A DNA stretch of 64,000 nt from Lysinibacillus sp. KCTC 33748 (GCF_002237755.1 NZ_MWSJ01000008.1:1-64000), one strand, 5' to 3'; counted from the stretch's first letter, positions 27,117 through 36,785 are shown. Numbers and translations: made by a program. Notes: generated by a model not told the origin, from the sequence alone.

Positions 27117-27798
27117 TTGTATACCCCACTCCCCAAACCGTTTTAATAAACTTTGGGTTTTCCGCAGAATCTTTCATTTTTTCTCGTAAATGTCTAATGT
27201 GAACCATTACGGTGTTATTGCTGTTAAAATACCTTTCTCCCCAAATTTCTTGGAATAATTGCTCTGAACTAATGACCTTCCCTCGATTTGAACATAAATA
27301 CCATAGAATAGAGAATTCAGTTGGAGTAAGGGATAATTGCTTTTCATTTAAAAAGACTTGGCGTGTATCCTTATTCAAAACTAAACCTGAAAAGTCTATA
27401 ATACCTTCATTTTGCTTAGAATCCTGATTATACAATGTAAATCTCCGTATTTGGGCTTTTACGCGAGCAACCAGCTCCAATGGACGAAAAGGCTTTGTTA
27501 TATAATCATCCGCTCCTAGAGTAAATCCGTTTATTTTATCTATCTCTTCTTCTTTAGCAGTAAGCATAACAACAGGAAAATTATAATTTTCTCTAATTTT
27601 CCTTAAAATTGTAAAACCATCAATTTCAGGCATCATAATATCCAAAATAGCTAAATCTATATTTTCACTTTCAATACATTTTAGGGCATCTTTAGCTATG
27701 TAATACTTAAAGACATTATAATTTTCATTTTTTAGATAAAGCTCTACTAAATCAGCAATTTCCTTTTCATCGTCTAAAACTAAAATATTCAAATTCAA
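27106..27798 (-). CDS. OmpR/PhoB-type response regulator, VanR-like
   Basis: A 230-aa regulator. The receiver domain has the acidic pair near the N-terminus, phospho-acceptor Asp53 in AILDIMMPEIDG, and Lys in ITKPFRPLELVARV. A winged-helix domain follows (LTPTEFSILWYLCSNRG ... VWGVGYTIEK). The TTG at 27798 is chosen because GGAGAGG lies 7 nt upstream, inside the longer in-frame extension. It overlaps the kinase gene. Confidence 0.88.
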   Translation of the reverse strand: MNLNILVLDDEKEIADLVELYLKNENYNVFKYYIAKDALKCIESENIDLAILDIMMPEIDGFTILRKIRENYNFPVVMLTAKEEEIDKINGFTLGADDYITKPFRPLELVARVKAQIRRFTLYNQDSKQNEGIIDFSGLVLNKDTRQVFLNEKQLSLTPTEFSILWYLCSNRGKVISSEQLFQEIWGERYFNSNNTVMVHIRHLREKMKDSAENPKFIKTVWGVGYTIEK

Positions 27799-28185
27799 TA
27801 ATTGACCTCTCCTTACTATAAAAACCAAAAAACTTCTAATTGCAATAAAATTTTATAACAATCAGAATTAACCCGTCTATCTAGGCAATCAGGAGCATTC
27901 GCAACACTAAATGGGGACATAAATTTGCTTCAGTTCCTCTATTTGATTAGCGCCTTCTACTTCGTTTGACTTCAAATGGTTCTTTAATTTTTCTTATTGT
28001 GTAATACCAGGTTGTCTGTTGAAATCCTCAATTGCATCTTCCCATAGAATGTTACCCTTGTCCATTAAGAGTCTCAGTGCAGTACCTGTTCATACTATGC
28101 TTCATTTAATATACGAAAGCTCCATTTGACCGTATGCAATGAAGTCAAACACTTGCATAAATCTTGCATGATACTGCTCATTATG
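27799..28185. other. Gene-free stretch with decayed coding DNA
   Basis: On the minus strand (about 28075-27900) broken frames read like protein (LLMDKGNILWEDAIEDFN, then EGANQIEELKQIYVPI) with a stop between. No family was recognised. It abuts the IS3 remnant. Confidence 0.3.
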
Positions 28186-28919
28186 GCAACTAAAACCGTC
28201 AAAAAAGTTGAATTGTTTAGTATGAAGAAAGAAAAAATCACCAAAGAAGATAAAGTGAAGGTCATCTATGAATTAAGGCACAAATATTCGATGAAGGCGC
28301 TTGTAGCATACGCACAAATTCCACGTAGCAACGATTTCATAAAGAAGATAAACCGTCCAAATCCAAATGCCGATTTTTGAGATTTAAGCGATTTATGGAA
28401 CATGAAGGTCGTTACGGATATCGCCGTATTCGCAATGAGCTGGACGACCGTGGGGAAAGCAAATCAAAAGAAGGAATAAACGTATTATGAAAAAGCTTAA
28501 TTTAAGTGTGTTGTGCGATCAATTGTATGAAAGGACAGTGAGTAAAATTGCACCAAATATTTTAAACCGTCAATTTACAGCAGATAACCCAAATCAAAAA
28601 TGGGGACTGATATTACTGTTGTGTTTAATTGCGAAATCATTATATATCCGATTGGCTCACGTCGAACATATTCTCTTGTATCAATAAGGTTGGAGAAAGT
28701 TTTAACATTCTTGAAACCACCAGCTACATGGAGGAATTCTTTGGCATCATGAATCAGAGTTTATATATCTTAAAAAATCTGAGAATGTGGAACATAAAAA
28801 AAAGTATAGAACGTATTAAAGAAAATAAAGGCATGAGTCCGACACAATATCGGACTCCCCATTCCTATCAACTTAAAAATATGACATTAGTTTTACAAAT
28901 ATCTTCCCTACTTTTATAG
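28186..28919 (+). mobile_element. Decayed IS3-family (IS150-like) insertion sequence
   Basis: Fragments of both transposase frames survive in several reading frames: an OrfA-like segment ITKEDKVKVIYELRHKYS, then OrfB pieces (RYGYRRIRNELDDRG; MKKLNLSVLCDQL; the first catalytic Asp region TDIT near 28605; ERIKENKGMSPTQYRT at the C-terminus). Several frameshifts and a large internal loss around 28690-28790 show it is inactive. Terminal repeats could not be defined. Confidence 0.8.
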
Positions 28920-28963
28920 ACAATAGTCAAAAAGTAAAAATAACTTCTTTTTTGCACTATGCA

Positions 28964-29731
28964 CTAATTGATAACCTTCCCTTCTGGTAACTTACCATCC
29001 TTAATCCACTCTTCTACAAAACGGTTAAAGAACTCAGGGTTGGCTAATGAGACACCGTGGCCGATGTTAGATAGCACAATACCTTGACTATCGGGATTGC
29101 TATTCACAAGATGGAGAGCAGATTTTTTCATGTTGCCTTTCTCTTTTTCACCGACAGTTACTAAAATATTACATTGCACTTTCGAAAAATCACGCGGGAT
29201 AGCAAACGACATATTTTCTTTCAGTATTTTAATAAGTGTATCTACTTTCATCTTCGAACTATCTTCATAATATTGTTCAAAATATTCTTGATCGACATAT
29301 AACGTTTTAGCTTGAAGCTTGGCGAATGATTTATTTTTTATTAAGGGAAAAGTTAGTTTTATCAATGGTCTAATCCATTTTTCTGCAATAGGGGAAGGTG
29401 TCACTAAAGCACTGTTGATGATGGCTGAATCTATTAATTGCGGCTTTAAGCTAACCATTTGAATAGTAATTTGAGCTCCTAGTGAAAATCCGACTACTAT
29501 GACTCGTTTATTTTTTGCTTTTTCTTCTATTAAACTTAGAAGCTTTTTTGCACTATCTTCAATTGAAAAATCAGATGTATTATTAGCCTCGTTATCTATT
29601 AATTCTGGTACAACGCAATGATAATCGGAAAAGTATTGGACTTGTTTATCCCACATCCACCCTCCAACACCACCTCCATGAATTAATAATATGAGTGGCT
29701 TATGTAGATTACCGTACTCCTTATAATGCAT
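28964..29731 (-). CDS. Alpha/beta hydrolase
   Basis: About 255 aa. LLIHGGGVGGWMWDKQ holds the oxyanion-hole HG, GFSLGAQI carries the nucleophile Ser, and GHGVSLANPEFF holds the catalytic His. The ATG at 29731 follows GAAGGTG; a longer frame to 29776 lacks an RBS. Substrate unknown. It stands alone between the IS remnant and a family B repeat. Confidence 0.82.
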   Translation of the reverse strand: MHYKEYGNLHKPLILLIHGGGVGGWMWDKQVQYFSDYHCVVPELIDNEANNTSDFSIEDSAKKLLSLIEEKAKNKRVIVVGFSLGAQITIQMVSLKPQLIDSAIINSALVTPSPIAEKWIRPLIKLTFPLIKNKSFAKLQAKTLYVDQEYFEQYYEDSSKMKVDTLIKILKENMSFAIPRDFSKVQCNILVTVGEKEKGNMKKSALHLVNSNPDSQGIVLSNIGHGVSLANPEFFNRFVEEWIKDGKLPEGKVIN

Positions 29732-29863
29732 TACCACACCTTCTTTCTTTGATTTTGTATTCCCTGGTAAATACACAGATTATTCTTACATATTTTAAAT
29801 CATCACCAAAAGTTGTGGATAACTTTTGTTAAAGTGTATGCCATATATATAAGTTGATTGGAG

Positions 29864-30142
29864 AGGAGACTGGGCTACTCCTAGGGTCAGCGATATAGAG
29901 GAACGAAGGCTAAAAACATCACGTCCTGTGATAACGCCTTCGTGACCAACATCGGTGCTGTTGTTGCTGCCGCTTCGCTTTCGCACAGTCCAAAACCTGT
30001 TGCTGTCGCTGCGGTTCGCACAAACAAAACCAAAACCCTCTGCTGCCGCTACGTTAGCACTACGCTTTCACACAGAAAACATTTGCTGCCCCAAGCGGCT
30101 CATCGGACGCCCCCCTGGCAGTCGAAACGGAAATCAACCACT
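29864..30142. repeat. Family B hairpin-mosaic repeat, copy 2 (long, inverted)
   Basis: Runs opposite to the other copies. Read on the minus strand it carries GATGTTGGTCACGAAGGCG, ATCACAGGACGTGAT, AGCCTTCGTTCCTCTA and the end GCCCAGTC. It is enlarged by repeated TGCTGTCGCTGCGGTTCGCACA-type words. The far end (30095-30140) carries CGTCCGATG...GTCGAAACGGAAATCAACC. No gene is supported in 29732-30330. Confidence 0.75.
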
Positions 30143-30330
30143 CGTTAAGGTTATTAGCTATACTTTTACACATTGTATTTATTTTACCAATTTATAGTGT
30201 TTATGTGTCATATTTATATTTACTGTTGCATATATAATATTTGAAACACATTTAGCATTTTTGATGAAACATTGTAGCTCTTGGGATTGAGGAAGAAAGA
30301 CAAAAAATAATAAACATGGAGGTAATAAAG

Positions 30331-32424
30331 ATGGATCAAAACAAAACGAACGAAGCAAAAGAATTAGAAAAAGCCATTAGCCCTTCCAGTTTAGGAGAAT
30401 TTCCCCTCGCACCAATTAGTGGCTTATATGCATGGAGTGAACAGCAAATCAGTGAGGAACTTCGTATCGATGTAGACGGATACTACCCACAAATGGTAGC
30501 AAGCGGAACTATTATTTCAAATATGTCTTCTACTATTCATTGGATTGCCAAGTTAACAGCTAACGGTCCAGATACTTGGACAGGCAATATTCGAAATAAA
30601 TACTTAGATGACATACAATCATTTCCTTATACAAATGTAAAAATACAAGTAACACGCGGTTCAATCCCTGAACAGCATACTGCAGAAGTCGCATTTCTGA
30701 TTGGAGGAGAGACAGACAAAACTAGCTCGTTCAAGTTTCAATCTCCTTACTTCCATCCTGTGGAATTTGAATTTGATGGTGAAGAAGGGACAACACCAGT
30801 CACAACCTATCAAACACACGCGCATCCAGACAAACCAGCATCTTTGCCGGATGAAACTTTGTCAATTTCAGAAGTTTTCAAACGCACTGGGTTTGATGTG
30901 AAAATATCAGACGGTAATAATATGGTTTCCAAAGACCATACAGGAACTGATAAAAAGTGGAACACCCAAGAGATGCATGATGCCATGCAGGTATATTGGT
31001 CACACTTTGATAATAAACCCCAATGGTCCATGTGGACATTCTTTGCAAATTCGGAAGCTGAAGAAGGCCATGGTCTGGGCGGTATTATGTTTGATAGTAT
31101 AGGTCCGAATCATCGTCAAGGGACGGCCATTTTTAATAATTCATTTATTTCAGATCCACCTAAAGGTGACCCCTCCCCAGAAGCTTGGGTACAGCGATAT
31201 CGTTTTTGGTGTGCTTGCCATGAGATGGGACATGCTTTCAATCTTCTGCACTCTTGGCAAAAACACTTAGGTCATCCTTGGGAACCGTTGGATCGCCCTC
31301 TTACCCCAGAACCTAAGGCTCTAAGCTTTATGAATTACCCTTTCAAATTTGATGGCAACCAACAGGAGTTCTTCAAAAACTTTGAGTATCGTTTTAGCGA
31401 TCAAGAGCTTTTGTTTTTGCGCCACGCTCCTGAGCGCTTCGTACAAATGGGTAATGCTGATTGGGCTGTAGATCATGGTTTTGAGCAACCGACCGTTTCT
31501 ATTCACCCTTCATTTAATCTTGAATTGAGGGTTAACCGTAAAACATCTATATTCCAATGGTTAGAACCTGCAGTTATTGAAATCAAATTAACAAATACTT
31601 CGAATCAACCTCAGTCAATCAATAAACATATATTGTCCGATTTATACGGAATGACTGTAATGGTTAAAAAAGATGGAAAACAAGGACGTCGATTACTACC
31701 TCATGTTCAATATTTATGGAACAAAGAGAATAAGGTAATAATGCCTGGTGAATCACTGTACGAAACTATTTTCGCGTCCGTAGGGAAAAATGGCTGGTTA
31801 ATTGATGACCCAGGATTTTATAACATTCAAGTGGCTATGCAAATAAACGGCCATAACATCGTATCAAATAACTTAAGACTTCGAGTTTTACCACCTACCG
31901 GATACGATCAGGAATTCCTTGCTCAAGACTATTTCTCTGAAGAAGTCGGCCGTGTTCTTGCATTCGATGGCAGTCGTTATCTTGACAAAGGAAACGATAT
32001 CCTTCGTGAGATAACTGAAAAACTTCCTGACCATGCTGTTGCTCTTCACGCCCATATCGCTCTTGCTAAACCATTGGCGTTCGATTATCAATTCCTTGAC
32101 TTCACAGGAGACTCAGATACAAAAGGTAAAATCAAACTAATACCTGCCCAACCAGATGAGGCACGTAAACAGTTTACTTCTGCGTTAACAAAGCACAAAC
32201 AAGTAGCTGCTAAAACACTTTCCAATATAGATTATCATGATTATATGGGAACATTCAGTGAATTTCTAAGTAATCAAGAAGAAAACAAGGAAGCCGCACA
32301 GGTTCAAAATGTCCTTTATCAAACGCTAGCTGAACGGAATGTGCTAAATAGTGTATTAGAAAAAATCAAAGATCGCCGTGATAACTATGAACAAAAGGAA
32401 AATGAATTGTCTACGAACATATAA
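30331..32424 (+). CDS. Putative zinc metalloprotease, metzincin-like, with C-terminal beta-sandwich region
   Basis: A 697-aa protein I do not recognise as a named family. H297-E-M-G-H301-AFNLL-H307 is an HExxHxxxxxH zinc motif and is followed 27 residues later by a Met-turn (SFMNYP, M334), the arrangement of metzincins. Residues ~1-200 look beta-rich; residues ~390-520 look like an Ig-type domain (EIKLTNTSNQPQS ... NNLRLRVLPP); the tail is helical. No signal peptide or membrane segment is visible, so it may be cytoplasmic or leave by an unusual route. ATG 30331 follows GGAGG with 8-nt spacing. It is flanked by a repeat and a terminator and stands alone. Confidence 0.75.
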   Translation: MDQNKTNEAKELEKAISPSSLGEFPLAPISGLYAWSEQQISEELRIDVDGYYPQMVASGTIISNMSSTIHWIAKLTANGPDTWTGNIRNKYLDDIQSFPYTNVKIQVTRGSIPEQHTAEVAFLIGGETDKTSSFKFQSPYFHPVEFEFDGEEGTTPVTTYQTHAHPDKPASLPDETLSISEVFKRTGFDVKISDGNNMVSKDHTGTDKKWNTQEMHDAMQVYWSHFDNKPQWSMWTFFANSEAEEGHGLGGIMFDSIGPNHRQGTAIFNNSFISDPPKGDPSPEAWVQRYRFWCACHEMGHAFNLLHSWQKHLGHPWEPLDRPLTPEPKALSFMNYPFKFDGNQQEFFKNFEYRFSDQELLFLRHAPERFVQMGNADWAVDHGFEQPTVSIHPSFNLELRVNRKTSIFQWLEPAVIEIKLTNTSNQPQSINKHILSDLYGMTVMVKKDGKQGRRLLPHVQYLWNKENKVIMPGESLYETIFASVGKNGWLIDDPGFYNIQVAMQINGHNIVSNNLRLRVLPPTGYDQEFLAQDYFSEEVGRVLAFDGSRYLDKGNDILREITEKLPDHAVALHAHIALAKPLAFDYQFLDFTGDSDTKGKIKLIPAQPDEARKQFTSALTKHKQVAAKTLSNIDYHDYMGTFSEFLSNQEENKEAAQVQNVLYQTLAERNVLNSVLEKIKDRRDNYEQKENELSTNI

Positions 32425-32465
32425 TATTTCCACTTAAATAAGCCGCTTTCAATCTGAATACAATT

Positions 32466-32512
32466 AGAAAACCGTCATTTCGAAAAAAGGTTGATCGAAA
32501 TGACGGTTTTCT
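32466..32512. terminator. Bidirectional terminator between the metalloprotease and dinB
   Basis: Perfect 17-bp stem AGAAAACCGTCATTTCG/CGAAATGACGGTTTTCT between convergent genes, with T-rich flanks. Confidence 0.8.
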
Positions 32513-32540
32513 GTTTGATTGTAAAGTTTGATCATTTATT

Positions 32541-33776
32541 CTACTTATGTTCGTCCCAAAAGTCCTTACTAAAACTCGTATTGGCTTGATATTTCCCAGC
32601 TGGTTTGGCAATATCTGAACCTCGCAAAATTGTTCCTTTTCCAAACTTTTGCTCGATTTGATCAACCAGTTTGATGATTGGCTCATCTTTTACATGCTCT
32701 TCAAAATTAAATAACGTTAGTTGTTGTGTCGTTTCTTTAATATCATTGACATTCGATACAGTAACACCCAGTAATCGTACTGGCTCCTCGTCCCAATGCT
32801 TATTAAAGAGATACCAGGCATGCTCAACGATATCTTCTTTTGAATGAATTGCGTTATTGATAGACTTACTTCGTGTACATGTTTCCCAATCAGCTGAACG
32901 AATCATGATACTTACAGTAACTCCAGCAAGTTTCTTGGCCTTTAATCTTTCCGCTACCTTTTCAGAAAGTGTTGCGATTACTTTATATAGTTCATCTCTA
33001 TCTGTCGTATCACGGGAAAGTGTTGTTGAATTCCCTACACTTTTCGTATCATATATTGCTCCTGGATCAACTGGTCTGTCATCTTCACCATTTGCCTTTT
33101 GCTTCATACGCAGACCATTAATGCCAAAGTTTTGCTTTAATACATATTCTTCAGCTACAGCTAGTTCTCCAATTGTTTTGATACCTAATTTACCTAATTT
33201 CTCCGCCGTACTTTTACCTACTCCATGCATCTCAATGACTTTCAACGGCCACAATATTGCGGGAACATCGCGCTTTCGGAGTATGGTAATACCCATTGGT
33301 TTTTTCATATCACTTGCCATTTTCGCTAAAAATTTATTCGGTGCAATGCCGATTGAACAAGGAAGTTGCAGTTCGTTCCAGATTCTATCTTGCATATTTT
33401 GTACGTGTTGCAATACATGTTGGCCTTCAACTATAGGAAGTTGCAAATATCCTTCATCGATTGAAACTGGTTGGAGAATGTCGCTATACTCTTTTAACAA
33501 ATTAAAAAATGACTTGGAGGCAGCTCTGTATCGTTCAAAATTAGGAGGAAGTACAATTAGCTCTGGACACTTTCGACGTGCCTCTCCGACATTCATCGTT
33601 GTAAAAACACCACTTGCTCTTGCTTCGTAGCTACAAGTAATAATAATACCTCTACGCTCTTTTGGATTACCTGCGATTGCCACAGGTTTCCCTTTTAATG
33701 AGGCATCGTAAATTTGTTCAACAGAGGCATAAAAGCAATTAAGGTCAATATGTAAAATGATTCTTCCTTTATTCAT
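32541..33776 (-). CDS. dinB: DNA polymerase IV (Y family)
   Basis: A 411-aa translesion polymerase. Palm residues: Asp11 in ILHIDLNCFYASVE and D107-E108 in PVSIDEGYLQL. The finger motif CSYEARASGVFTTM and the helix-hairpin-helix MHGVGKSTAEKLGKLGIKTIGEL are present, then the little-finger domain with LLGVTVSNV. The C-terminus lacks an obvious QLSLF-type clamp box in final position, though QLTLFNF at about residue 365 could serve. Confidence 0.92.
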   Translation of the reverse strand: MNKGRIILHIDLNCFYASVEQIYDASLKGKPVAIAGNPKERRGIIITCSYEARASGVFTTMNVGEARRKCPELIVLPPNFERYRAASKSFFNLLKEYSDILQPVSIDEGYLQLPIVEGQHVLQHVQNMQDRIWNELQLPCSIGIAPNKFLAKMASDMKKPMGITILRKRDVPAILWPLKVIEMHGVGKSTAEKLGKLGIKTIGELAVAEEYVLKQNFGINGLRMKQKANGEDDRPVDPGAIYDTKSVGNSTTLSRDTTDRDELYKVIATLSEKVAERLKAKKLAGVTVSIMIRSADWETCTRSKSINNAIHSKEDIVEHAWYLFNKHWDEEPVRLLGVTVSNVNDIKETTQQLTLFNFEEHVKDEPIIKLVDQIEQKFGKGTILRGSDIAKPAGKYQANTSFSKDFWDEHK

Positions 33777-33867
33777 ATTCTATCTCCTCATTTACTTTGG
33801 CTTACCCTGTATGCGCTATCGAATCGCCACATTTCTTTACATAACTTTATTATAAACCTTCCTTAGT

Positions 33868-35265
33868 TTAATCAACAAATGTATAATCCCCATCACTTTC
33901 AAGTAAATCCCTCAAAATAATGAGTGCTTGTTCAAGTTGGTTTTCAGGTGCCGTGATAGCCAAACGGACTGCATTTACTAGCTTCGCATTTCCTACGGCA
34001 AAACGTTCAGCTGCGTACACTTGCACACCCGCTTTCGCTGCTAGCAATTCAAACTGGATGCTAGTGAATTTTTCGGGAAGTATAAGCCATCTGAAAATAC
34101 ATTCCTCTTCTCCTAAAATGTTATATTCCCCTAAATATTGATTGACAAGGGCATTTTGTTGCTTAGCATACAAACGGTGCTTCTCTAAAATGGTTTGCAC
34201 GACGCCATCATGAATCATCCTTGCCGTAAGCTCCACCATCATTAAAGACACTGAAATATTTATGTTATACAAAGTTTCCATTATTTTTTTTCGCAGTGCT
34301 GGCGGTGTAACGATATAGGATAGTCGTAAGCCCGGTGAAATAGTTTTTGAAACACTGGCAATATAAATGACCTTTTCTGGTGCGTAGGAGGCAATTGGTG
34401 CAAGTGGTTTCTCTTTAAGAAAACTATAGATCGCATCCTCAATAATGATTAAGTCTTTTTGCCTCGCAACTTCCGCTATCATTTTCCTTGTTTCCATCGA
34501 CATTGTATGGGTTGTTGGATTATGAAAATCAGGAATAACATAAAGACCTTTTATATGCTCATTTTTACAAGCGTATAATAGCCCCTCTCTTGTCATTTCT
34601 CCGTTTCTTTGTTGGATTGCTACTAGTTGGATACCAAGCATATTTGCTGCTGTTTTTATACCTGCATAAGTAATGGGATCTGTACCAATTCGATCTCCTG
34701 GCTGAAACAATGCCGCTAGCGTACCAACAATGGCATTTTGTCCCCCTGCCCCAAGTAATACTGGTTGATCCGTTTGAAAGTTGACCTTTTCCAAAAGCTT
34801 CATGGCTGCTTCCGTTTGCCTCGCATTTCCTTCTGGTCGTCCGTATTGAAATAATTTGCTAAAATTAGGGTCATTCATCATCTTTTTCATATAACGTGTA
34901 ATATCCTCATTCGCATGATTTTCTGGCAGCACAGAGCCCATTTCGATTATCTGAGTAGAATTACTTGTCGGTAATAAAATTTTATTCGTCGCCGCATCTG
35001 ATGAAACGAATGTTCCACTTCCGATAGATGCATATATAAGCCCCTTCTGCCCACAAAGTTTAAAAGCTCTTGTTATCGTGCTTAAGTTAACATCTAAAAA
35101 ATCTGCTAGCTCACGCTGAGGAGGCAGCTTTGTGCCTGGCGGTAATTTCCCATTTTTTATATCTTGTTCCAGTTGTTCAGCTATTGCTATATATAATGGA
35201 GCCGAACTTTCGCTAATATTCGGCTTCCAACTCATTGGATATTCTTCGAACGAATTAACTGGCAT
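33868..35265 (-). CDS. MocR/PdxR-type regulator (GntR HTH fused to class I aminotransferase domain)
   Basis: A 465-aa protein. GntR winged HTH near residues 22-85 (LYIAIAEQLEQDIKNGKLPPG, RELADFLDVNLSTITRAFK), then a fold-type I aminotransferase-like domain with the PLP lysine in IASVSKTISPGLRLSYI. Such proteins sense PLP or an amino acid. It is divergent from the aminotransferase at 35399, with repeated operator-like sequences in between, so it most likely controls that gene. AAGGAG lies 13 nt before the chosen ATG; a downstream Met (35235) is an alternative start. Confidence 0.88.
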   Translation of the reverse strand: MPVNSFEEYPMSWKPNISESSAPLYIAIAEQLEQDIKNGKLPPGTKLPPQRELADFLDVNLSTITRAFKLCGQKGLIYASIGSGTFVSSDAATNKILLPTSNSTQIIEMGSVLPENHANEDITRYMKKMMNDPNFSKLFQYGRPEGNARQTEAAMKLLEKVNFQTDQPVLLGAGGQNAIVGTLAALFQPGDRIGTDPITYAGIKTAANMLGIQLVAIQQRNGEMTREGLLYACKNEHIKGLYVIPDFHNPTTHTMSMETRKMIAEVARQKDLIIIEDAIYSFLKEKPLAPIASYAPEKVIYIASVSKTISPGLRLSYIVTPPALRKKIMETLYNINISVSLMMVELTARMIHDGVVQTILEKHRLYAKQQNALVNQYLGEYNILGEEECIFRWLILPEKFTSIQFELLAAKAGVQVYAAERFAVGNAKLVNAVRLAITAPENQLEQALIILRDLLESDGDYTFVD

Positions 35266-35296
35266 ATTCTAAGCTAAGCTCCTTCTCTCTCATTTT

Positions 35297-35346
35297 TTGC
35301 ATACAATATTTAATTGTCTTGCATACAATGATAATATTGTATGCAT
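35297..35346. promoter_or_regulatory. Triple operator between mocR-type regulator and aminotransferase
   Basis: TTGCATACAAT occurs at 35297-35307 and 35319-35329 as a direct repeat (22 bp apart, two helical turns), and its inverse ATTGTATGCAT at 35336-35346. Direct-plus-inverted half-sites are common for MocR-type regulators. Confidence 0.6.
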
Positions 35347-35398
35347 ATGATGACAATGATATAATTTTTAAAAAATCAGAAAAAAGGAACGATAAATT

Positions 35399-36562
35399 AT
35401 GGAATTTTCAGAAAAGATACTAAATACGCCATCTTCATTCATCCGAAATATTTTGAAAGTAACTGAATCAGAGGATGTCATCTCATTTGCAGGGGGGCTT
35501 CCAAACCCAATTTCTTTCCCAGTTGAAGCGTTAAAGGCATCTGCGAACAAAGCGATTTCGGAAAACGGTAGTCGTCTATTCCAATACTCAGGTACACAAG
35601 GTTATGCGCCTTTACGTGAGTACATTGCTGCAAAATACCGACGAGTACACGGACTAGATGTCCATGCTGACGATGTATTTATTACAACAGGATCACAGCA
35701 GGCTCTTGAACTAATTGGGAAAGTACTTATTAACAAAGGCGATGGTATCGTCATCGAGGAGCCTGGTTACTTAGGTGCTATTCAAGCCTTCACATTAAGT
35801 GAGCCAACCTTCTATGGTGTAACACTCGAAAATGATGGGTTAAACTTAGAAGAATTAGAGAATGCACTACAACAACCAAATGTAAAATTCGTGTATACAG
35901 TTCCAAATTTCCAAAACCCAACAGGTCTTACGTATTCTAAAGAAAAACGTCAGCAAATTTTCGAAATCCTATCAAAATATGATGTAGCGTTAATTGAGGA
36001 TGATCCGTATGGAGAGTTACGCTTCCAAGGTGAGCCACTACCATACATTGGTGCTGGTAAATTAGAAAATAGTATTTTGCTAGGTTCTTTCTCTAAAACA
36101 GTCACACCAGGAATGCGTCTTGGCTTTATCATTACAAAAAATAAAGAATTATTGCAGCATATCGAAACTGCGAAGCAAGCAACTGACTTACACACAAATA
36201 TTTTCTCTCAATATGTCATTTATGATTATTTAGCAAACAATGACTATACGGAGCACGTTCAGAAAATTATAGCGTTATATAGAAATCAAGCCGATGCTAT
36301 GCTAAATGCAATGGAGGAGTTTTTCCCAGCACATGTGGACTACACACGACCATATGGCGGAATGTTCATTTGGGCTACAATGAATAATGGAACTTCATCA
36401 TTAGACGTCTTCCAAAAAGCGATGGAGCAAAAAGTTGCCTTCGTACCAGGCGATCCATTCTACACATCTAAAACAGGTGTTAATACAATGCGCTTAAATT
36501 ATACAAATGCAACACCTGCAGTAATCCGCGAAGGTATTAAACGCTTAGGTAGCATTTTATAA
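35399..36562 (+). CDS. PLP-dependent aminotransferase, class I (2-aminoadipate/aromatic-type)
   Basis: A 387-aa enzyme. VISFAGGLPNP, YSGTQGYAPLREYIA, TTGSQQALELIG, VPNFQNPTG, EDDPYGELRF and the PLP lysine in LGSFSKTVTPGMRLGF mark the MocR-related aminotransferase subgroup that includes LysN-like 2-aminoadipate transaminases. The true substrate is open. It is followed by a hairpin that probably ends transcription. Confidence 0.88.
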   Translation: MEFSEKILNTPSSFIRNILKVTESEDVISFAGGLPNPISFPVEALKASANKAISENGSRLFQYSGTQGYAPLREYIAAKYRRVHGLDVHADDVFITTGSQQALELIGKVLINKGDGIVIEEPGYLGAIQAFTLSEPTFYGVTLENDGLNLEELENALQQPNVKFVYTVPNFQNPTGLTYSKEKRQQIFEILSKYDVALIEDDPYGELRFQGEPLPYIGAGKLENSILLGSFSKTVTPGMRLGFIITKNKELLQHIETAKQATDLHTNIFSQYVIYDYLANNDYTEHVQKIIALYRNQADAMLNAMEEFFPAHVDYTRPYGGMFIWATMNNGTSSLDVFQKAMEQKVAFVPGDPFYTSKTGVNTMRLNYTNATPAVIREGIKRLGSIL

Positions 36563-36720
36563 AGTGAAACTTTAATCAGTGGGGATATTCTTTATCCCCA
36601 CTGATTATTAGTTTTCACCAATCGGGCTTTTACGGGCAGTTCATCCTCTAGCTAATGCATTCGCTTTGAGGTTTGTACCTGATTCAGTGTAAATAAATTA
36701 CTGCCCGTTAATGCGAGTTA
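36563..36720. repeat. Family C repeat, copy 1
   Basis: Begins AAGTGAAACTTTAATCAGTGG, has a CCCCACTGATTATTAG arm, then CACCAATCGGGCTTTTACGG, and closes with CTGCCCGTTAATGCG. The same order recurs at 38578-38690 in shorter form. Confidence 0.75.
36574..36606 (+). terminator. Hairpin within family C repeat, likely aminotransferase terminator
   Basis: Stem AATCAGTGGGGAT/ATCCCCACTGATT lies 12 bp past the aminotransferase stop. Confidence 0.55.
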
Positions 36721-36731
36721 AGTAGAATAAA

Positions 36732-36773
36732 AAGCCGTATGAGCACTTTTTATGATGTGTTCATACGGCTTTC
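36732..36773 (-). terminator. Terminator of the XRE-cupin regulator gene
   Basis: Stem AAAGCCGTATGA/TCATACGGCTTT, just past the regulator stop. A sister hairpin with the same stem lies at 38492-38535. Confidence 0.65.
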
Positions 36774-36785
36774 CCATTTATACAT

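Noticed and set aside
29942..30197. Two 68-80-codon frames at 29.9-30.2 kb
   Set aside because: They are translations of repeated hairpin words in family B copy 2.
32857..33630. 257-codon plus-strand frame
   Set aside because: Antisense to dinB, whose motifs are unmistakable.
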